Shown here piece by piece: positions 1 to 11,498 of a stretch of 64,000 nucleotides of DNA. Source of the DNA: Tremella fuciformis (taxonomy: Eukaryota > Basidiomycota > Tremellomycetes > Tremellales > Tremellaceae); contig CP136495.1 in assembly GCA_032768795.1 (NCBI GenBank), forward strand, positions 188,501 through 252,500, given 5' to 3'. The notes below the pieces were generated by a model. The model had not been told where the DNA came from. It worked only from the letters and a program-made list of their open reading frames with translations, and did not search any database. Each line of letters begins with the position of its first letter. Within the stretch, counting starts at the first letter, position 1. The position numbers and the translations under genes are program-made.

Positions 1-1
1 C

Positions 2-544
2 AGCCTCGCCGAGCACCGCATCACCGCGTCGACACTCCTCACCCCTCTCCCGCTCACCCTGCAAACCTCCTCCCTCCTCACCGCCTTCCTCGCCTCCCTC
101 TCCACCCCCACACCGACGCCCGCAGCGTCCAGCAGCAGCGCCGGCAGCAGCGCCTCGCGCTCGCTGCGCGCCCCGTCGGCGCCCCTGCCGAAATCATTCG
201 ACGCGCTCGCCAACCCCCTCCCGCACTCTCTGCCCGCGTACCTCGGCAACACGCTCGACGCGCTCACGCTCCACTCGCACGAGGCGAACAACGTCGCCTT
301 CCTTGTGCGCCAGCAGGCGCGCGACAAGGCCAAGCACGACGCCACGGTCAAGGAGCGCGAGGAGGAGAATCTTCGCAGGCGGAAGCAGGGCCTCGGCGAG
401 CTGCCCGTCATCAGCGCCGAGATGCGCGGTGGCACCAAGGACCCGAACAGGCTCGAGCTTCTTTGTCTCCAGGGCCAGGTGGAGGGTTTGGCAAAGGGCA
501 TGGCGGGCGAGGCGGGCAAGGGCCTCGTCCGGTGTTATCTCTAG
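2..544 (+). CDS. eIF3h: eIF3 subunit h, C-terminal part (5' end outside window)
   Basis: This is the last ~180 codons of a plus-strand gene that starts before the window; the frame is open from base 2 to the TAG at 542-544. The protein has a Ser/Ala/Pro-rich linker, then a segment containing NNVAFLVRQQARDKAK, a charged coiled-coil-like stretch (KEREEENLRRRKQ), and an ending of the form PNRLELLCLQGQVEGL...LVRCY. This matches the C-terminal region of fungal eIF3h, where a conserved 'P-x-R-L-E-x-L-x-x-x-Q' segment and a short LVK-Y-like ending close the protein. eIF3h is a non-catalytic MPN-domain subunit of the cytoplasmic translation initiation factor eIF3; the MPN domain itself lies outside this window. 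The identification comes from recalled family features and not from a search, so it is good but not certain. Confidence 0.68.
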   Translation, partial: SLAEHRITASTLLTPLPLTLQTSSLLTAFLASLSTPTPTPAASSSSAGSSASRSLRAPSAPLPKSFDALANPLPHSLPAYLGNTLDALTLHSHEANNVAFLVRQQARDKAKHDATVKEREEENLRRRKQGLGELPVISAEMRGGTKDPNRLELLCLQGQVEGLAKGMAGEAGKGLVRCYL

Positions 545-656
545 TCTCTAGTGAAGAGGAGCATGCATCGCATTGTACATGTCGCCTCGTCTCGAGACTC
601 TCGCATCGATACTTACAACATACGAGTTGGAGTGATGTTTGTCTGTCAATGCTATG

Positions 657-2631
<1,975 letters not shown>

Positions 2632-2737
2632 GGCGAAGATGTCAAATGCATGAACAGGCGAAAAGAGGTCAAATGAGGGAAGAAGAAGACTACTCGTTGG
2701 AGGCATCAAAGTGGCGGAATCCGAGTGTGGCACTTAT

Positions 2738-3531
2738 TCAATGAGTGCGCCTTAGCCTGTCCCTTTCGTCCCGAATGTAACCATTGGGCGATATGGGAGA
2801 CGGGGCGTCAGTCCCACTCCCAGCCCCAGTCCCACTCTCAGCACCCCATCCACTATCGACCTCTTCGTGTCCCCAATTCGCGAAATCGCCGACCGCATAC
2901 GGGGACGATACCGGTTGCTGAGAGTTCGGTGAGAGCAAGGTCCGTCCTGAGCCTGTCAGGGGGCTGGGGAGTATCCCGAGTCCGGAGTACTCGACCGTGT
3001 CTTGTGCCTGATGGAAAGGACTGAGTGGATTCGGTCTGTATGAGGTTTCAACCGGCATCAGCGACGAAGAGTGAAACGCGGGCGCCGCCGTCTGTGCAGT
3101 AGGAGCCGCAAGTAGTTCCCGCCGCTCTTGGTCGAAGTCTATCAGGCTGTAGTCCACCGGTGCCGTGTCTGAGTAGACGAGTGGGTCATTCGTGACAGGC
3201 AGACTGGAGATGCGGTACTGTTCGAGCCCCGGTGAAAGCTGGAATCCGGTCTTGGCACAACGTAGGATAACCGGCCCGTAAGGGATAGGCGCTGCGCGAT
3301 GCCTCGTCATCAGTGGGCGTCCCGGTGCTAAGCTGACCACTGTGATCACTGACGGCCGCTGCGTCGTGATTCGAGTACTGCGCAGGCGTCGGGGTGGCGA
3401 CGGCGGAGGTTGACATGCCATATCTTCTCTGCATGCCAGACAAAACGCCTTGACGTCACGGAGAGCGTGCCGAGCACATCAATCTTCCTTGCGAACTCAG
3501 CCATAATCTCAAGTGACAAGAATTCCTGCAT
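2738..3531 (-). CDS. Hypothetical protein, probable divergent F2-family member
   Basis: The 3' part (2,738-3,421) is one open frame of 227 codons starting at an ATG at 3,421. A small upstream frame (3,346-3,531, MQEFLSLEIMAEFARK) may be a first exon. The main exon contains SVITVVSLAPGRP, which resembles the opening block of F2 second exons (G-P-x-x-A-L-x-L-A-P), then EQYRISSLPVTNDPLVYSD, which resembles the F2 gene at 50.8-52.0 kb (MYRIHYVTEDQPVYDT). A Pro/Ser/Gly-rich tail follows and ends in RDERDRLRR. The cysteine-bearing first exon typical of F2 was not found, so membership and the 5' structure are tentative. The gene lies tail-to-head between SLM3 and the first F1 gene. Confidence 0.4.
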
Positions 3532-3610
3532 TGTCTACAAATAAAAAAACGTACTCAGTGTGTCTGAGTGGTAGACAAATATGAGCTTCCGCCCCTGCCA
3601 TCCACCGCTC

Positions 3611-4660
3611 TCAGTCTTGGTTGTCCGGGTTCTGGCCGGAAGCAGCCACTTGATTGCCATCCTCGTCAACGAGGGTGGGGTCGGGCTCTCCAGCGGCCCA
3701 TGACAACTGCTCCAAACCTATGTTGGCAGGGAGCCTGTGCGCACCTTGCGTAAGCGCCGGCAGAGGCATGGGCTCGAGTCTGCGTCCGGGCATACGTCCC
3801 CAGAGAGCACTTCTCAGAGCCTCCAGCTTCTGAGCATTTGTGCGGGGATGCATGAACAGTCGCGCGTTTTCCACCAAGAACGACGTCGGTACGTTGATGC
3901 CGGTATCCGACTGGCTCGCTGCATCAGAGCTTGTCGGGGCATGCGCATCAGCTCCTCCACTACTCACGGGAGTCATGTGCAAAACACTCGGCGGCCTGGA
4001 AACATAGGGATTCAGCAGCAGCGGGTCAGTCGAAGTATTCTCGATTCCATCGGCAGCGCTCTCTGCGGCCCTGAGCACGTTGTAGGTCTGGAGCGTGAAT
4101 TCGGGATCTGATCGGTGAATCTTTCGCTGGTCAAAATCCGACCCCTCTCCGGGCTGACTAATACGCTGGAACCCATAAGCGTCGAGTCCGCACACCTCAA
4201 ATGTCGGAGCCAAGCCCGCTTCGTCTAGGCCACGTCCTCTTGCGAGCTCAACGGTCAGTAAGCTCACGAGACACGGCATGATTGTGGCGATTGTTTTTCT
4301 GACTACTTCCTTTCTAGTACTCAAGGTGGTACCACCTTTGTTAAGCGCTTGACGTTTTGACGTGCTTGTGCTTGCCATCTGGGCGCTGAAGACAAGGAGG
4401 CTACCCAGATCAAAGCCATTTCGCGTGCCAGTAAGTATGGTGCGCCACTCCGCGTACATCGCATCATCAGCGTGCTCGGAACCGGAGCGGGCAACGAAGA
4501 AGCTATCAAGCGAAATGTTATAGGGCTCGTTGGAGTCTGCCTCCAGTTCGGCTTTGGAAGGTCCCCTAAGACGGAGAGCTACTATAGACCTGGGACTTTG
4601 ATGACCCATAACTAGCGTTGACTTGTGTCCCGTGGTGCCAAGAGTCAGCAATAGCCTCAT
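3611..4660 (-). CDS. F1-family protein A (349 aa, unknown function)
   Basis: Single open frame from ATG at 4,660. I do not recognise it as a named family. It is the closest partner of the F1 gene at 15.2-16.1 kb: both begin with a short strand plus LGTT, both have the F1 first block (SPRSIVALRLR here), both have the Phe/Trp block (SFFVARSGSEHADDAMYAEW), and both carry MPxLVxLLTVELxRGRGLD followed by the GxEVC variant of the third block. After about residue 200 the protein becomes Ser/Thr/Pro-rich and low in predicted structure. The start is supported because the homologue begins at the same alignment position. A TATAAG-like sequence lies about 85 nt upstream (minus strand, near 4,745). No signal peptide or membrane segment is visible. 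Real gene: likely; function: unknown. Confidence 0.75.
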   Translation of the reverse strand: MRLLLTLGTTGHKSTLVMGHQSPRSIVALRLRGPSKAELEADSNEPYNISLDSFFVARSGSEHADDAMYAEWRTILTGTRNGFDLGSLLVFSAQMASTSTSKRQALNKGGTTLSTRKEVVRKTIATIMPCLVSLLTVELARGRGLDEAGLAPTFEVCGLDAYGFQRISQPGEGSDFDQRKIHRSDPEFTLQTYNVLRAAESAADGIENTSTDPLLLNPYVSRPPSVLHMTPVSSGGADAHAPTSSDAASQSDTGINVPTSFLVENARLFMHPRTNAQKLEALRSALWGRMPGRRLEPMPLPALTQGAHRLPANIGLEQLSWAAGEPDPTLVDEDGNQVAASGQNPDNQD

Positions 4661-5066
4661 GGTGTAAGTGTAGAACTGATTCGGTCAGTGGCAAATGAGA
4701 AGATTCAAGACCTTGGATGTAGACACTGTGTTTCAAGAGTCTTATACAAGAGGGTGTAGGCCGGCACAGCCAGCAGAAAGGGAGCATGATCGCCAAAAGT
4801 CCTGTGCTGGACAGCGATATTTCCAAGGCTATCCTTTGGGGCGCAGGCCAACCTCGAGGCAGCGAAGCGAAACAAGGCTGCTGTGGGAGTGGGCTTCGTT
4901 ACAATGACGTACGTACAGTCCTTTGGGCTGCGAGAACGGCATACTACATAGAATGGGAACAATCCACCGAGGGTCTGGATCTAACGAAGGTCGCATTACA
5001 TGCCAGTATTGCAGCCTTGAGGAATCACCAAGATTCTCCGCTCGGCAGATTCCAAGCCTCTTCTCG
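4661..5066. other. Intergenic, promoter side of F1-A
   Basis: About 400 bases with only short, overlapping open frames on both strands and no family similarity that I can see. The part next to 4,660 holds the TATA-like sequence of F1-A (minus strand CTTGTATAAG near 4,741-4,750). Nothing else is supported. Confidence 0.4.
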
Positions 5067-5396
5067 TCACCGCTGGGAGGGTACCCATGACGACAAGCTC
5101 CGCACCCAGCGGTATGCGCTCCACACGTACACGGCTAGGCCTAGAGACTGAAAATGGTAAAAGCACCCAATGACAGCAAACTTCTCCTCACGCGGTGCGC
5201 ACGGACCATGCATGCTGGTGAGCGGAGTCTGAGGATGGACGACGCGGACAATGAGTGTAGAGGGCGCAAGCGATAGGTGGATCGTTGCCTCTCCGAGACC
5301 ATTGACTGTGTCGGGGTCCATCAATCTACGGTTCCTCTCCTCGAAATCTCCCGCAACAAATCCGGGAAACTCGACACGGGCGCGAACAACTTCCAT
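5067..5396 (-). CDS. Short hypothetical protein, possibly an F2-like exon
   Basis: An open frame of 109 codons from an ATG-type start at 5,396. The segment EATIHLSLAPSTLIVRVVHP, followed about 20 residues later by FAVIGCFYHF, has the spacing of F2 first exons (hydrophobic strand, then H-P, then an aromatic/cysteine strand), but the paired cysteines are not in the usual places. No second exon was located before Copia-1. It could be a decayed F2 gene, an exon of a larger gene, or a chance frame. Confidence 0.25.
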   Translation of the reverse strand: MEVVRARVEFPGFVAGDFEERNRRLMDPDTVNGLGEATIHLSLAPSTLIVRVVHPQTPLTSMHGPCAPREEKFAVIGCFYHFQSLGLAVYVWSAYRWVRSLSSWVPSQR

Positions 5397-5954
5397 GACT
5401 CGTCACTGGACAGTTTGTGCGGCAAATGTCGGCCAGGTCTCTGCCCGCTCGTTGATCAAGATGGATTAATGTGGACTGGCGCTCGACAGGTGAGAACGAT
5501 GGTGTCATAACCGATGCGGTCCGACTGGATTTACCAAACTGAAGTAGCCGCAGGTGTCACTCCAGACGAGAATCACAAGCCGTTGCCGTCTTCCCTGTCA
5601 CATGAAGTGTGCTGCTGATACTCGTGGCTCCACCCAATCTGTGTCAGTTGTGGTGGCACTCAACATGGTCGGCAGTGATATTCAGGCTCACATAAAAACC
5701 GAGAAACCTCTTACTCTGTGGCGGCTTTGGCCCGCAAATATGGAAAGCAGAGAGCCGAGATCTCATTAGCCGCCAAAGAAAGTAACACATGAAGGAATAC
5801 TGTGCAGATTGGCGACATATCGGTGCGTTTGTTCAAGTTATTGGGCTAGAGACAGGTTTTCTGGTGGCACAAGTTCTGCGACTGTGGCGCTTTGCGCCTT
5901 CATCGTGGGTCATTCCCAAGGCTTTGCAAAGCGGACCGCCAGTGAAGGGTGCCC
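5397..5954. other. Intergenic between F1/F2 genes and Copia-1
   Basis: No convincing gene. There are only short frames on both strands, none with family motifs. The stretch ends at the target-site duplication of Copia-1. Confidence 0.4.
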
Positions 5955-5959
5955 ATTTA
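5955..5959. repeat. Target-site duplication of Copia-1 (left copy)
   Basis: ATTTA directly precedes the LTR at 5,960 and is repeated exactly at 11,499-11,503 directly after the other LTR. A 5-bp duplication is typical for Ty1/copia integration. Confidence 0.92.
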
Positions 5960-6113
5960 TGTTACACAATGATGAGAGCTATGCATTCGTCCCTCTCTGC
6001 AGTTCTACATATATAAGAGCGGTCTCCTTGTCAAGCCATCTACATAAGGTTACTCATTCGGCCGAAAGAGGCAATTCTGACCTTATGGGCGTCTCGGGGC
6101 CTATTGTTCAACA
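5960..6113 (-). repeat. Copia-1 3' LTR (154 bp)
   Basis: Begins TGTTACACAA and ends TTGTTCAACA as read on the plus strand, so it has TG...CA termini. It appears identical, base for base, to 11,345-11,498. The element is transcribed on the minus strand, so this copy is the 3' LTR. The polyprotein stop codon falls in its first bases. Confidence 0.95.
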
Positions 6114-9100
6114 CTCCCCCTCGAAGTCTGCAGGCTGCAGGTAGCCGCGGCGAGCCCGGTGGTGGTGCCAAGGGCCCGTCGGGCGTTCCCAAGCCTGCTG
6201 ATCTTCGCACCAGGACAATATAGGCCCAAGATCGCGCGTCGCGAGCGTCGCACGGTCCATAGGCCTGCCTCCTTCAGGCTGATGGGAAGGCGTCCCGCCG
6301 TTCTCCATCAATACGGACCCACAATCGATGATCTTGGTGTCTGCCGGTAGCCCTGATTCTGCTTGATGTTCTCCAACTCCCCCTGCATGCATGCAGTCTC
6401 TCACTGCCCGTGCGCATGCAGCGAAGTGTTGCTGATGTGCGCGCTGATGGGTCTGACTAGCGGCATTTCGGCATTTTGGCTCGACCACGTGGTGTGGCAG
6501 ACGAATCGGACCGCGACTGACTTCGTTATTCAACGCCTTCTCATTACCGCCGACTCCTTCTAGATTGCTGATTGTGGCCGCTAGGTGGACGAGAGCGCGC
6601 TCCGCGCCGGCTGGCGGACGCCCCAGACCCAGAGCTTCAAAATGGCGCGCGTGAGCGGCCGCCGGGAGCGACTTTGTGAGGATATCCGCCTTTTGGTCTG
6701 CAGAGCTGACGTATCGCAAGGTCACCTTGCCGGTGTCGACGAGTTCTCGGATCAGATGATGCTTTATGTCGATATGTTTGGTCCGAGAGTGAGTGGTGGG
6801 CTGTCCCGCAAGCCTGATAGACCCCTGGTTGTCGCAGGAGAGCGGCGTTGGCGATTTCTGCTCGAGTCCTAGCTCACAGAGCAGATTCCTGAGCCAAACC
6901 GCCTCCTTCGCGGCCTCGGCTACAGCGATGTATTCGGCCTCAACGGTCGATGTTGAGACGGTAGCCTGCCGGCGGGACGACCAGGTGATCGCCGAACCCT
7001 TGAACTCCATCAACCAGCCTGTGGTTGACCGCCGAGTGTCCTTGCAACCCGCCCAGTCCGAATCTACCCAGCCCTGCAGCCCGTCGTCTTTCCCGCCGCC
7101 TAGCCTGAGCCCGACAGTCCGTGTGTGGGCTAGGTAGGTCAGAACGCCTTGTGCGAGGTCCCAGTGCTGACGGGTAGGTGCTGCGAGCGCCCTGGAGAGG
7201 TACGAGGCTGCAAACATGATGTCCGGGCGCGTGCAGCCCGCTAGCCATAAGAGACATCCGACAAGCTCTTGATAGGGCGTTAGGGCTGTCGACACGTCTT
7301 CTGCATCGATCTTGGCGTCTTGCGGCAACGGTGTTGATCTGGTGCGTCGCCGAGCGTGCTCTGGGAACCTCTCAAGCACCCTGTCGACATATGCGGGCTG
7401 ACTCAGCCAGATCGTACGCCTTGCCTTGTCCTGCGATACCTTCATCCCGAGCACGGTTCCAACGTCGCCTATGACAGTGATCGTCCATTCAGCCTTGAGA
7501 GCGGTCCACAGGGCGTCTATCTCCCCCTGCGACGATGCGGCGATGACGATGTCGTCGACATAGACCAAAACAAACACAATTCGGCCCTGGGACTGCCGAA
7601 CATACAGTCCCCAATCACCATTCGTCCTCTGGAAGCCTTGTCGATGTAAGACCCGTCCTAGCTCTTCCCACCAGTTCCTTGCTGACTGCTTTAGGCCGTA
7701 CAGGCTCTTCAAGAGCAGCAGAGCATCGCAGCCTGGTCTCCGCTGCATCCCGTCCGGATACCGAATGTAGACCTCTGTGTCGATTGGGCTGTTCAGATAC
7801 GCTCCTTCGACGTCGGCCTGTGCGATAATCATGCGGTCGGCTGCAGCGATGGCTAAAAGCAGTCGCAGCGATCCCAAGCGGCCAACGGGTGCGAACGTCT
7901 CTTCAAAATCGACACCCGGCACTTGAGAGAAGCCCTGTGCGACAAGCCTAGCCTTGTGTTTGACGACGTGGCCATCGGCATCGGTCTTGACCTTGAATAC
8001 CCATCGCGAACCGACTGCTCTGCGGTCTGCAGGCAACTTTACTTCGCGCCACGTCCCCTTACTCTCGATGTTTGAGATCTCTTTCTCCATGGCGGCAATC
8101 CACTCTGCTCTGTCGTCGCTAGCCATCGCCTCGGCCAGGTTCCTGGGATCCACAGGCATTACGGGGCCGTCGGCTGCGTTGGCGGAGAGGAAGGCGAAAG
8201 GGCTATGCAGCCGCTCAACGATAGCACCGAACTTTGCGGGCGCTTTCCTCTCGCGGACGGGCCGACCGACGGTGCTGGTGTCCACAGGTGGTGACGGTGG
8301 CGTCGCTGCGACGGGTACATACGTCCAGCGCTCTGCCACAGGAATTCTAGGGCGATTGGTGGCAACAGGGAGACGGGACGGACGAGGGACCCGAGGCTGC
8401 TCGGGTGTGTTGGGAATGACCGGTGCGGGATCGTTGATTGTGAGCCCTTCCTCTGAGGTCTCAACCCCAGCGACATTTTTCTGAGCTTGCCCCGACTCAT
8501 GCTGATCTCCAGGTACCTCCAGATCGTCTCTATCATCATCCTGGCTTGAATGACTGGCGATCTTGCCTTCCATCGATCCAACAGGTATGAGCTGTGCTCG
8601 GTCGCTTTGGGTCACGTGACCGACACCGGCCTCATCGTCCTCTGACATCTCGAGCACTTTGACATCTCTTCGATGGGCAATCTCACCCGTGGCGTCGATC
8701 TGGACAATCCAGCCGCTCTGGGTCTCACTCTGACCGAGCACTCGACACGCCTCGCCGCGCTCTGTCGTAAATGACGCTTTACGGCGGATCTGAGACGGAA
8801 TCTGCGCATGACATCTCTGCCCGAATCGTAGGACGGACTCTAGGCCTCTCTCACGCCCTGTAAGCGCGCTCCAGGCCGATAAGCCCGTCCGCGCTGACAT
8901 GGACAGCTTCATGATGATCACGGCGGCGTATCGAGCCGCAAACGACCAGTAGGAATGAGGCAGACGGCTATCGGCTAGCATCGCGGCTGTCATGTCTTTA
9001 ATGGTGCGTATCGTTCGTTCAGCCGCCCCGTTCAGCTCTGGCGTGTACCTAGGCGTCATGTAATGCTGTATCCCGGCTGACCGATAGAACGCGCGGGCTT

Positions 9101-10766
9101 CCAGGCTGTCAAACTCGCCTCCGCCGTCGCTGCGGACAACTCGGACGCGATCTCCAAGTTGCCGCTCGATCTTGGCTATGAACTGCTGCAAGGCGTTGAA
9201 AGCCTCTGACTTGCGACCTATCGGGACCACGCCTAGGATCTTGCTCGAGCGCTCGATAGCTATGAGCATGTTCTCGCAGCCATCGATGGACGTCTCAAAT
9301 GGCCCCGTAATGTCGACATCAACGCCGACACCGTCGCCGCCGCCCTTCAGCAGCGGGGCGTCGCCAGCCTTCGGCGGCCTGGTGATCTTGGTGCGGGCGC
9401 ATACCTCGCATGCAGCGGTAACAAATGGATCGTCCTTATAGGCGCGCCAGGGCTTGGTAAGTAGGTCTTTCCTACCCAGCTCTTTGAGCCGCTCGACGCC
9501 TATATGACCTAGACGCTGATGTTCAGCTTCTAGCGGCGAGCGCGTGTCGACAGCAGTTGTGAGCAGAATTGTCGGTCGTGTCGTCCCGAGCCGGACGGTC
9601 CAAAGCGATCCTCTCTTCCGCAGAGCTAGCCTTTCCTGCCGTCGCTCGAGCGTCCCGCCATCGCCCTTGAGATCGGCCCGCCAGCCCCATCGCAGCAGCC
9701 TTGATAAGGAGCAGAGGCTGATTCGGGCTGTCGGGACGTGATAGACGTCTCGCAGCGTAAGACGCTGTCCGGACGATAGGACAAGATCTACCTCGCCTAC
9801 CTCGATAGCCTGCATCGTGCCGGTGTCGCTTGCTAGCCCAAAGACTCGGGGCTTGTCGAGGCGACGAACACGCTTTAGGATCGACCTGTGCGGGGTCAAG
9901 TGATCGGTAGCCCCGCTATCGAGCACCCAAACGGGCTCGACGGCTTCCGACTCGACTTGCAGCGGGTCTGCGGTGAACAGAGCGTCATTACTAGCCTCTG
10001 CAGACCCGTCCTCGAACCACGGGTCATCGAGCTGGTCGGGAAAGACGATGCGATCGTCGCTATCGTCATCGAGCTCGGCCCATTCGGTGGCGGCAACGGT
10101 CAAACCGGCCCAAGGATCCATGTCAACCTCCAGGGCTGCAGCGAGCAGTCCGGAGTCGGCCTTAGGCGGGATCGTGATCCTCTTATCGGCGGCGGCGGTG
10201 TCCTGACGGTCTTGAACGCCCTTCCGCTCACCTCGGCCACCTCTCTGTCGAGCAGAGCGACCGCCGCGGCCCTGTAGGCCACCGCGCTGCAGTTCTGCAG
10301 CCTTCTTACGGCAATCACGTTCCCAATGGCCCTTCTTGCCGCAATGACGACATTCGTCATTGGTCTTGTCCCTCTCGAATCGAGTGCGACGCTCGACAGC
10401 CATCGCGAGCGGTTTGCTGCCTCCATTACCTTGCCGTTGAGGCGGCCTAGCCCGTCGTCGCGCGATCTCGGTGGTGTATTTCGAGAGCACGACGGCCCAG
10501 GACTGCTTGTCCTTGGCGATAGGGGCCAATTCAGCCCTCACGATGTTGAAGGCGGGGTCAAGGATCGTGGCGAGGAACCTCTGAGCGCGCTCGGTGTCGC
10601 TCAGGACGATCCCGACGCGCTTGCCGTCCGAAATCGCCTTGGAGAACGTCTCGACATGAGCGCTCATTTCGTCTGCGGAGGCGTCCCCTCGCAAGTCTAG
10701 AGTCCATGAACAATGCGCTGATTCTCCAGGAGGTCGGCCTCGTGCATTTTGTCGCAATACAGCCAC
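6108..10766 (-). CDS. Copia-1 polyprotein: gag 3' part, protease, integrase, RT, RNase H
   Basis: Frame of 1,552 codons whose first residues overlap the end of the upstream gag frame. In order it shows the rest of the gag capsid; a CCHC zinc knuckle (CRHCGKKGHWERDC); the aspartic protease active site (WVLDSGATDHLT); the GAG-pre-integrase His/Cys motif (HQRLGHIG ... C..C); the integrase core with D, D (RSDGGGEFDS) and E (PELNGAAERTIRTIK); RT blocks (WVFKVKTDADG, QADVEGAYLNS, LYGLKQSARNW, and the catalytic VYVDDIV); and RNase H (DSDWAGCKDTRRSTTGW, STVEAEYIA, THSRTKHIDIKHH). All catalytic residues I can check are present. The stop TGA lies inside the 3' LTR. The true 5' end is probably the gag ATG at 11,116, joined by a -1 shift. 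Confidence 0.93.
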   Translation of the reverse strand: MAVLRQNARGRPPGESAHCSWTLDLRGDASADEMSAHVETFSKAISDGKRVGIVLSDTERAQRFLATILDPAFNIVRAELAPIAKDKQSWAVVLSKYTTEIARRRARPPQRQGNGGSKPLAMAVERRTRFERDKTNDECRHCGKKGHWERDCRKKAAELQRGGLQGRGGRSARQRGGRGERKGVQDRQDTAAADKRITIPPKADSGLLAAALEVDMDPWAGLTVAATEWAELDDDSDDRIVFPDQLDDPWFEDGSAEASNDALFTADPLQVESEAVEPVWVLDSGATDHLTPHRSILKRVRRLDKPRVFGLASDTGTMQAIEVGEVDLVLSSGQRLTLRDVYHVPTARISLCSLSRLLRWGWRADLKGDGGTLERRQERLALRKRGSLWTVRLGTTRPTILLTTAVDTRSPLEAEHQRLGHIGVERLKELGRKDLLTKPWRAYKDDPFVTAACEVCARTKITRPPKAGDAPLLKGGGDGVGVDVDITGPFETSIDGCENMLIAIERSSKILGVVPIGRKSEAFNALQQFIAKIERQLGDRVRVVRSDGGGEFDSLEARAFYRSAGIQHYMTPRYTPELNGAAERTIRTIKDMTAAMLADSRLPHSYWSFAARYAAVIIMKLSMSARTGLSAWSALTGRERGLESVLRFGQRCHAQIPSQIRRKASFTTERGEACRVLGQSETQSGWIVQIDATGEIAHRRDVKVLEMSEDDEAGVGHVTQSDRAQLIPVGSMEGKIASHSSQDDDRDDLEVPGDQHESGQAQKNVAGVETSEEGLTINDPAPVIPNTPEQPRVPRPSRLPVATNRPRIPVAERWTYVPVAATPPSPPVDTSTVGRPVRERKAPAKFGAIVERLHSPFAFLSANAADGPVMPVDPRNLAEAMASDDRAEWIAAMEKEISNIESKGTWREVKLPADRRAVGSRWVFKVKTDADGHVVKHKARLVAQGFSQVPGVDFEETFAPVGRLGSLRLLLAIAAADRMIIAQADVEGAYLNSPIDTEVYIRYPDGMQRRPGCDALLLLKSLYGLKQSARNWWEELGRVLHRQGFQRTNGDWGLYVRQSQGRIVFVLVYVDDIVIAASSQGEIDALWTALKAEWTITVIGDVGTVLGMKVSQDKARRTIWLSQPAYVDRVLERFPEHARRRTRSTPLPQDAKIDAEDVSTALTPYQELVGCLLWLAGCTRPDIMFAASYLSRALAAPTRQHWDLAQGVLTYLAHTRTVGLRLGGGKDDGLQGWVDSDWAGCKDTRRSTTGWLMEFKGSAITWSSRRQATVSTSTVEAEYIAVAEAAKEAVWLRNLLCELGLEQKSPTPLSCDNQGSIRLAGQPTTHSRTKHIDIKHHLIRELVDTGKVTLRYVSSADQKADILTKSLPAAAHARHFEALGLGRPPAGAERALVHLAATISNLEGVGGNEKALNNEVSRGPIRLPHHVVEPKCRNAASQTHQRAHQQHFAACARAVRDCMHAGGVGEHQAESGLPADTKIIDCGSVLMENGGTPSHQPEGGRPMDRATLATRDLGPILSWCEDQQAWERPTGPWHHHRARRGYLQPADFEGEC
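6114..6122 (-). other. Copia-1 polypurine tract
   Basis: On the minus strand GAGGGGGAG directly abuts the 3' LTR (TGTTG...), the position and composition expected for plus-strand DNA priming. The same nine bases precede the 3' LTR of Copia-2 at 50,013-50,021. Confidence 0.75.
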
Positions 10767-11116
10767 ATATCGGCTGCAGCGAGCAGATCCTCAATGTCGA
10801 GCCGGACGGCCTCAGAAACCGTCCCCTTCAACATCGCCTGCGCCCTGCTCTCTCGGGCTTGCCACCTCTCCCAGTCCTTCTTATCCTCGCTTGTCATGGC
10901 CCCACCGATATCCGAGCCTGTCGGCATGACGGAACCAGCTCGGGTGCGGCGCTCGGTGGCTGTGACGCGCCCTGGCTCGAGATCGAAGCCCAAGGCTGCA
11001 TTCCAGCAGTCTCCAAGCTGCAGGGCGACTTCTACGGCCGCCCGCCATGGCGCATATGACGAGGGATCATGCGAGAGCTTTGGGATCGCGTCGATGTTGA
11101 CTCTGGTGGCAGACAT
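10697..11116 (-). CDS. Copia-1 gag, N-terminal part (frame ends inside gag)
   Basis: 139 codons from ATG at 11,116, about 230 nt inside the 5' LTR. It has the usual copia gag opening (a short lead, then PSSYAPWRAAVEVALQ, followed by helices with WERWQARESRAQAML). The frame stops after ENQRIVHGL, while the same protein clearly continues in the -1 frame (SAHCSWTLDLRG...) toward the zinc knuckle. The break lies before the nucleocapsid motif, not at the gag-pol border where programmed frameshifts are normally found, and I see no obvious slippery heptamer. A one-base deletion is therefore the simpler reading. Confidence 0.85.
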   Translation of the reverse strand: MSATRVNIDAIPKLSHDPSSYAPWRAAVEVALQLGDCWNAALGFDLEPGRVTATERRTRAGSVMPTGSDIGGAMTSEDKKDWERWQARESRAQAMLKGTVSEAVRLDIEDLLAAADMWLYCDKMHEADLLENQRIVHGL

Positions 11117-11344
11117 CGCGATAAAGGTAGGTAAAGGTGGCCTGTGCGCACGCGGGGGTGGAGGTGTTCTCGTTCTTCCTCTAGCCTTCTCTGACGGCTA
11201 GGAACTGCTCTCGAGCGTCCGCGACGGTAGACGGCGACGGCTCGGTTTGTGGCGGTGTCTAGAGCGTCTGCGGCGGCGGCGACGGCTCGATAGACAGCCC
11301 GTATGCTCTCTGTAGTCTCGGGCTGAGACTTGGGACTTTTAATC
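11117..11344. other. Copia-1 5' leader
   Basis: Non-coding leader between the 5' LTR and the gag start. On the minus strand the first bases after the LTR read GATTAAAAGTCCCAAGTC. I could not match this to the 3' end of a tRNA, so the primer-binding site remains unassigned. Confidence 0.5.
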
Positions 11345-11498
11345 TGTTACACAATGATGAGAGCTATGCATTCGTCCCTCTCTGCAGTTCTACATATATA
11401 AGAGCGGTCTCCTTGTCAAGCCATCTACATAAGGTTACTCATTCGGCCGAAAGAGGCAATTCTGACCTTATGGGCGTCTCGGGGCCTATTGTTCAACA
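11345..11498 (-). repeat. Copia-1 5' LTR (154 bp)
   Basis: Appears identical to 5,960-6,113. It contains TATATAAG (plus-strand text ACATATATAAGAGC), so on the transcribed minus strand an A/T-rich core lies mid-LTR. It is followed by the exact ATTTA target duplication. Confidence 0.95.

Larger units (their letters stand above)
5960..11498 (-). mobile_element. Copia-1, Ty1/copia LTR retrotransposon (5,539 bp), recent insertion
   Basis: A complete element in minus orientation: two 154-bp LTRs that appear identical, a perfect ATTTA target duplication, a polypurine tract next to the 3' LTR, and gag-protease-integrase-reverse transcriptase-RNase H in the copia order (integrase before RT). The identical LTRs point to very recent insertion. 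The coding region is nevertheless split inside gag by a frame change near 10,700-10,766, so this copy may need a partner for its proteins unless the shift is bypassed or is an assembly error. It sits between F1-A and F1-B and does not break a recognisable gene. A solo LTR of the same family lies at 54,514-54,668. Confidence 0.95.

Noticed and set aside
9172..10700. Several plus-strand frames inside Copia-1
   Set aside because: All are antisense to pol/gag; no evidence for an antisense gene.
10690..10770. Programmed -1 frameshift site in Copia-1 gag
   Set aside because: No clear X-XXY-YYZ slippery heptamer and the position is before the zinc knuckle; a one-base change explains it more simply. 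Left open in the findings.
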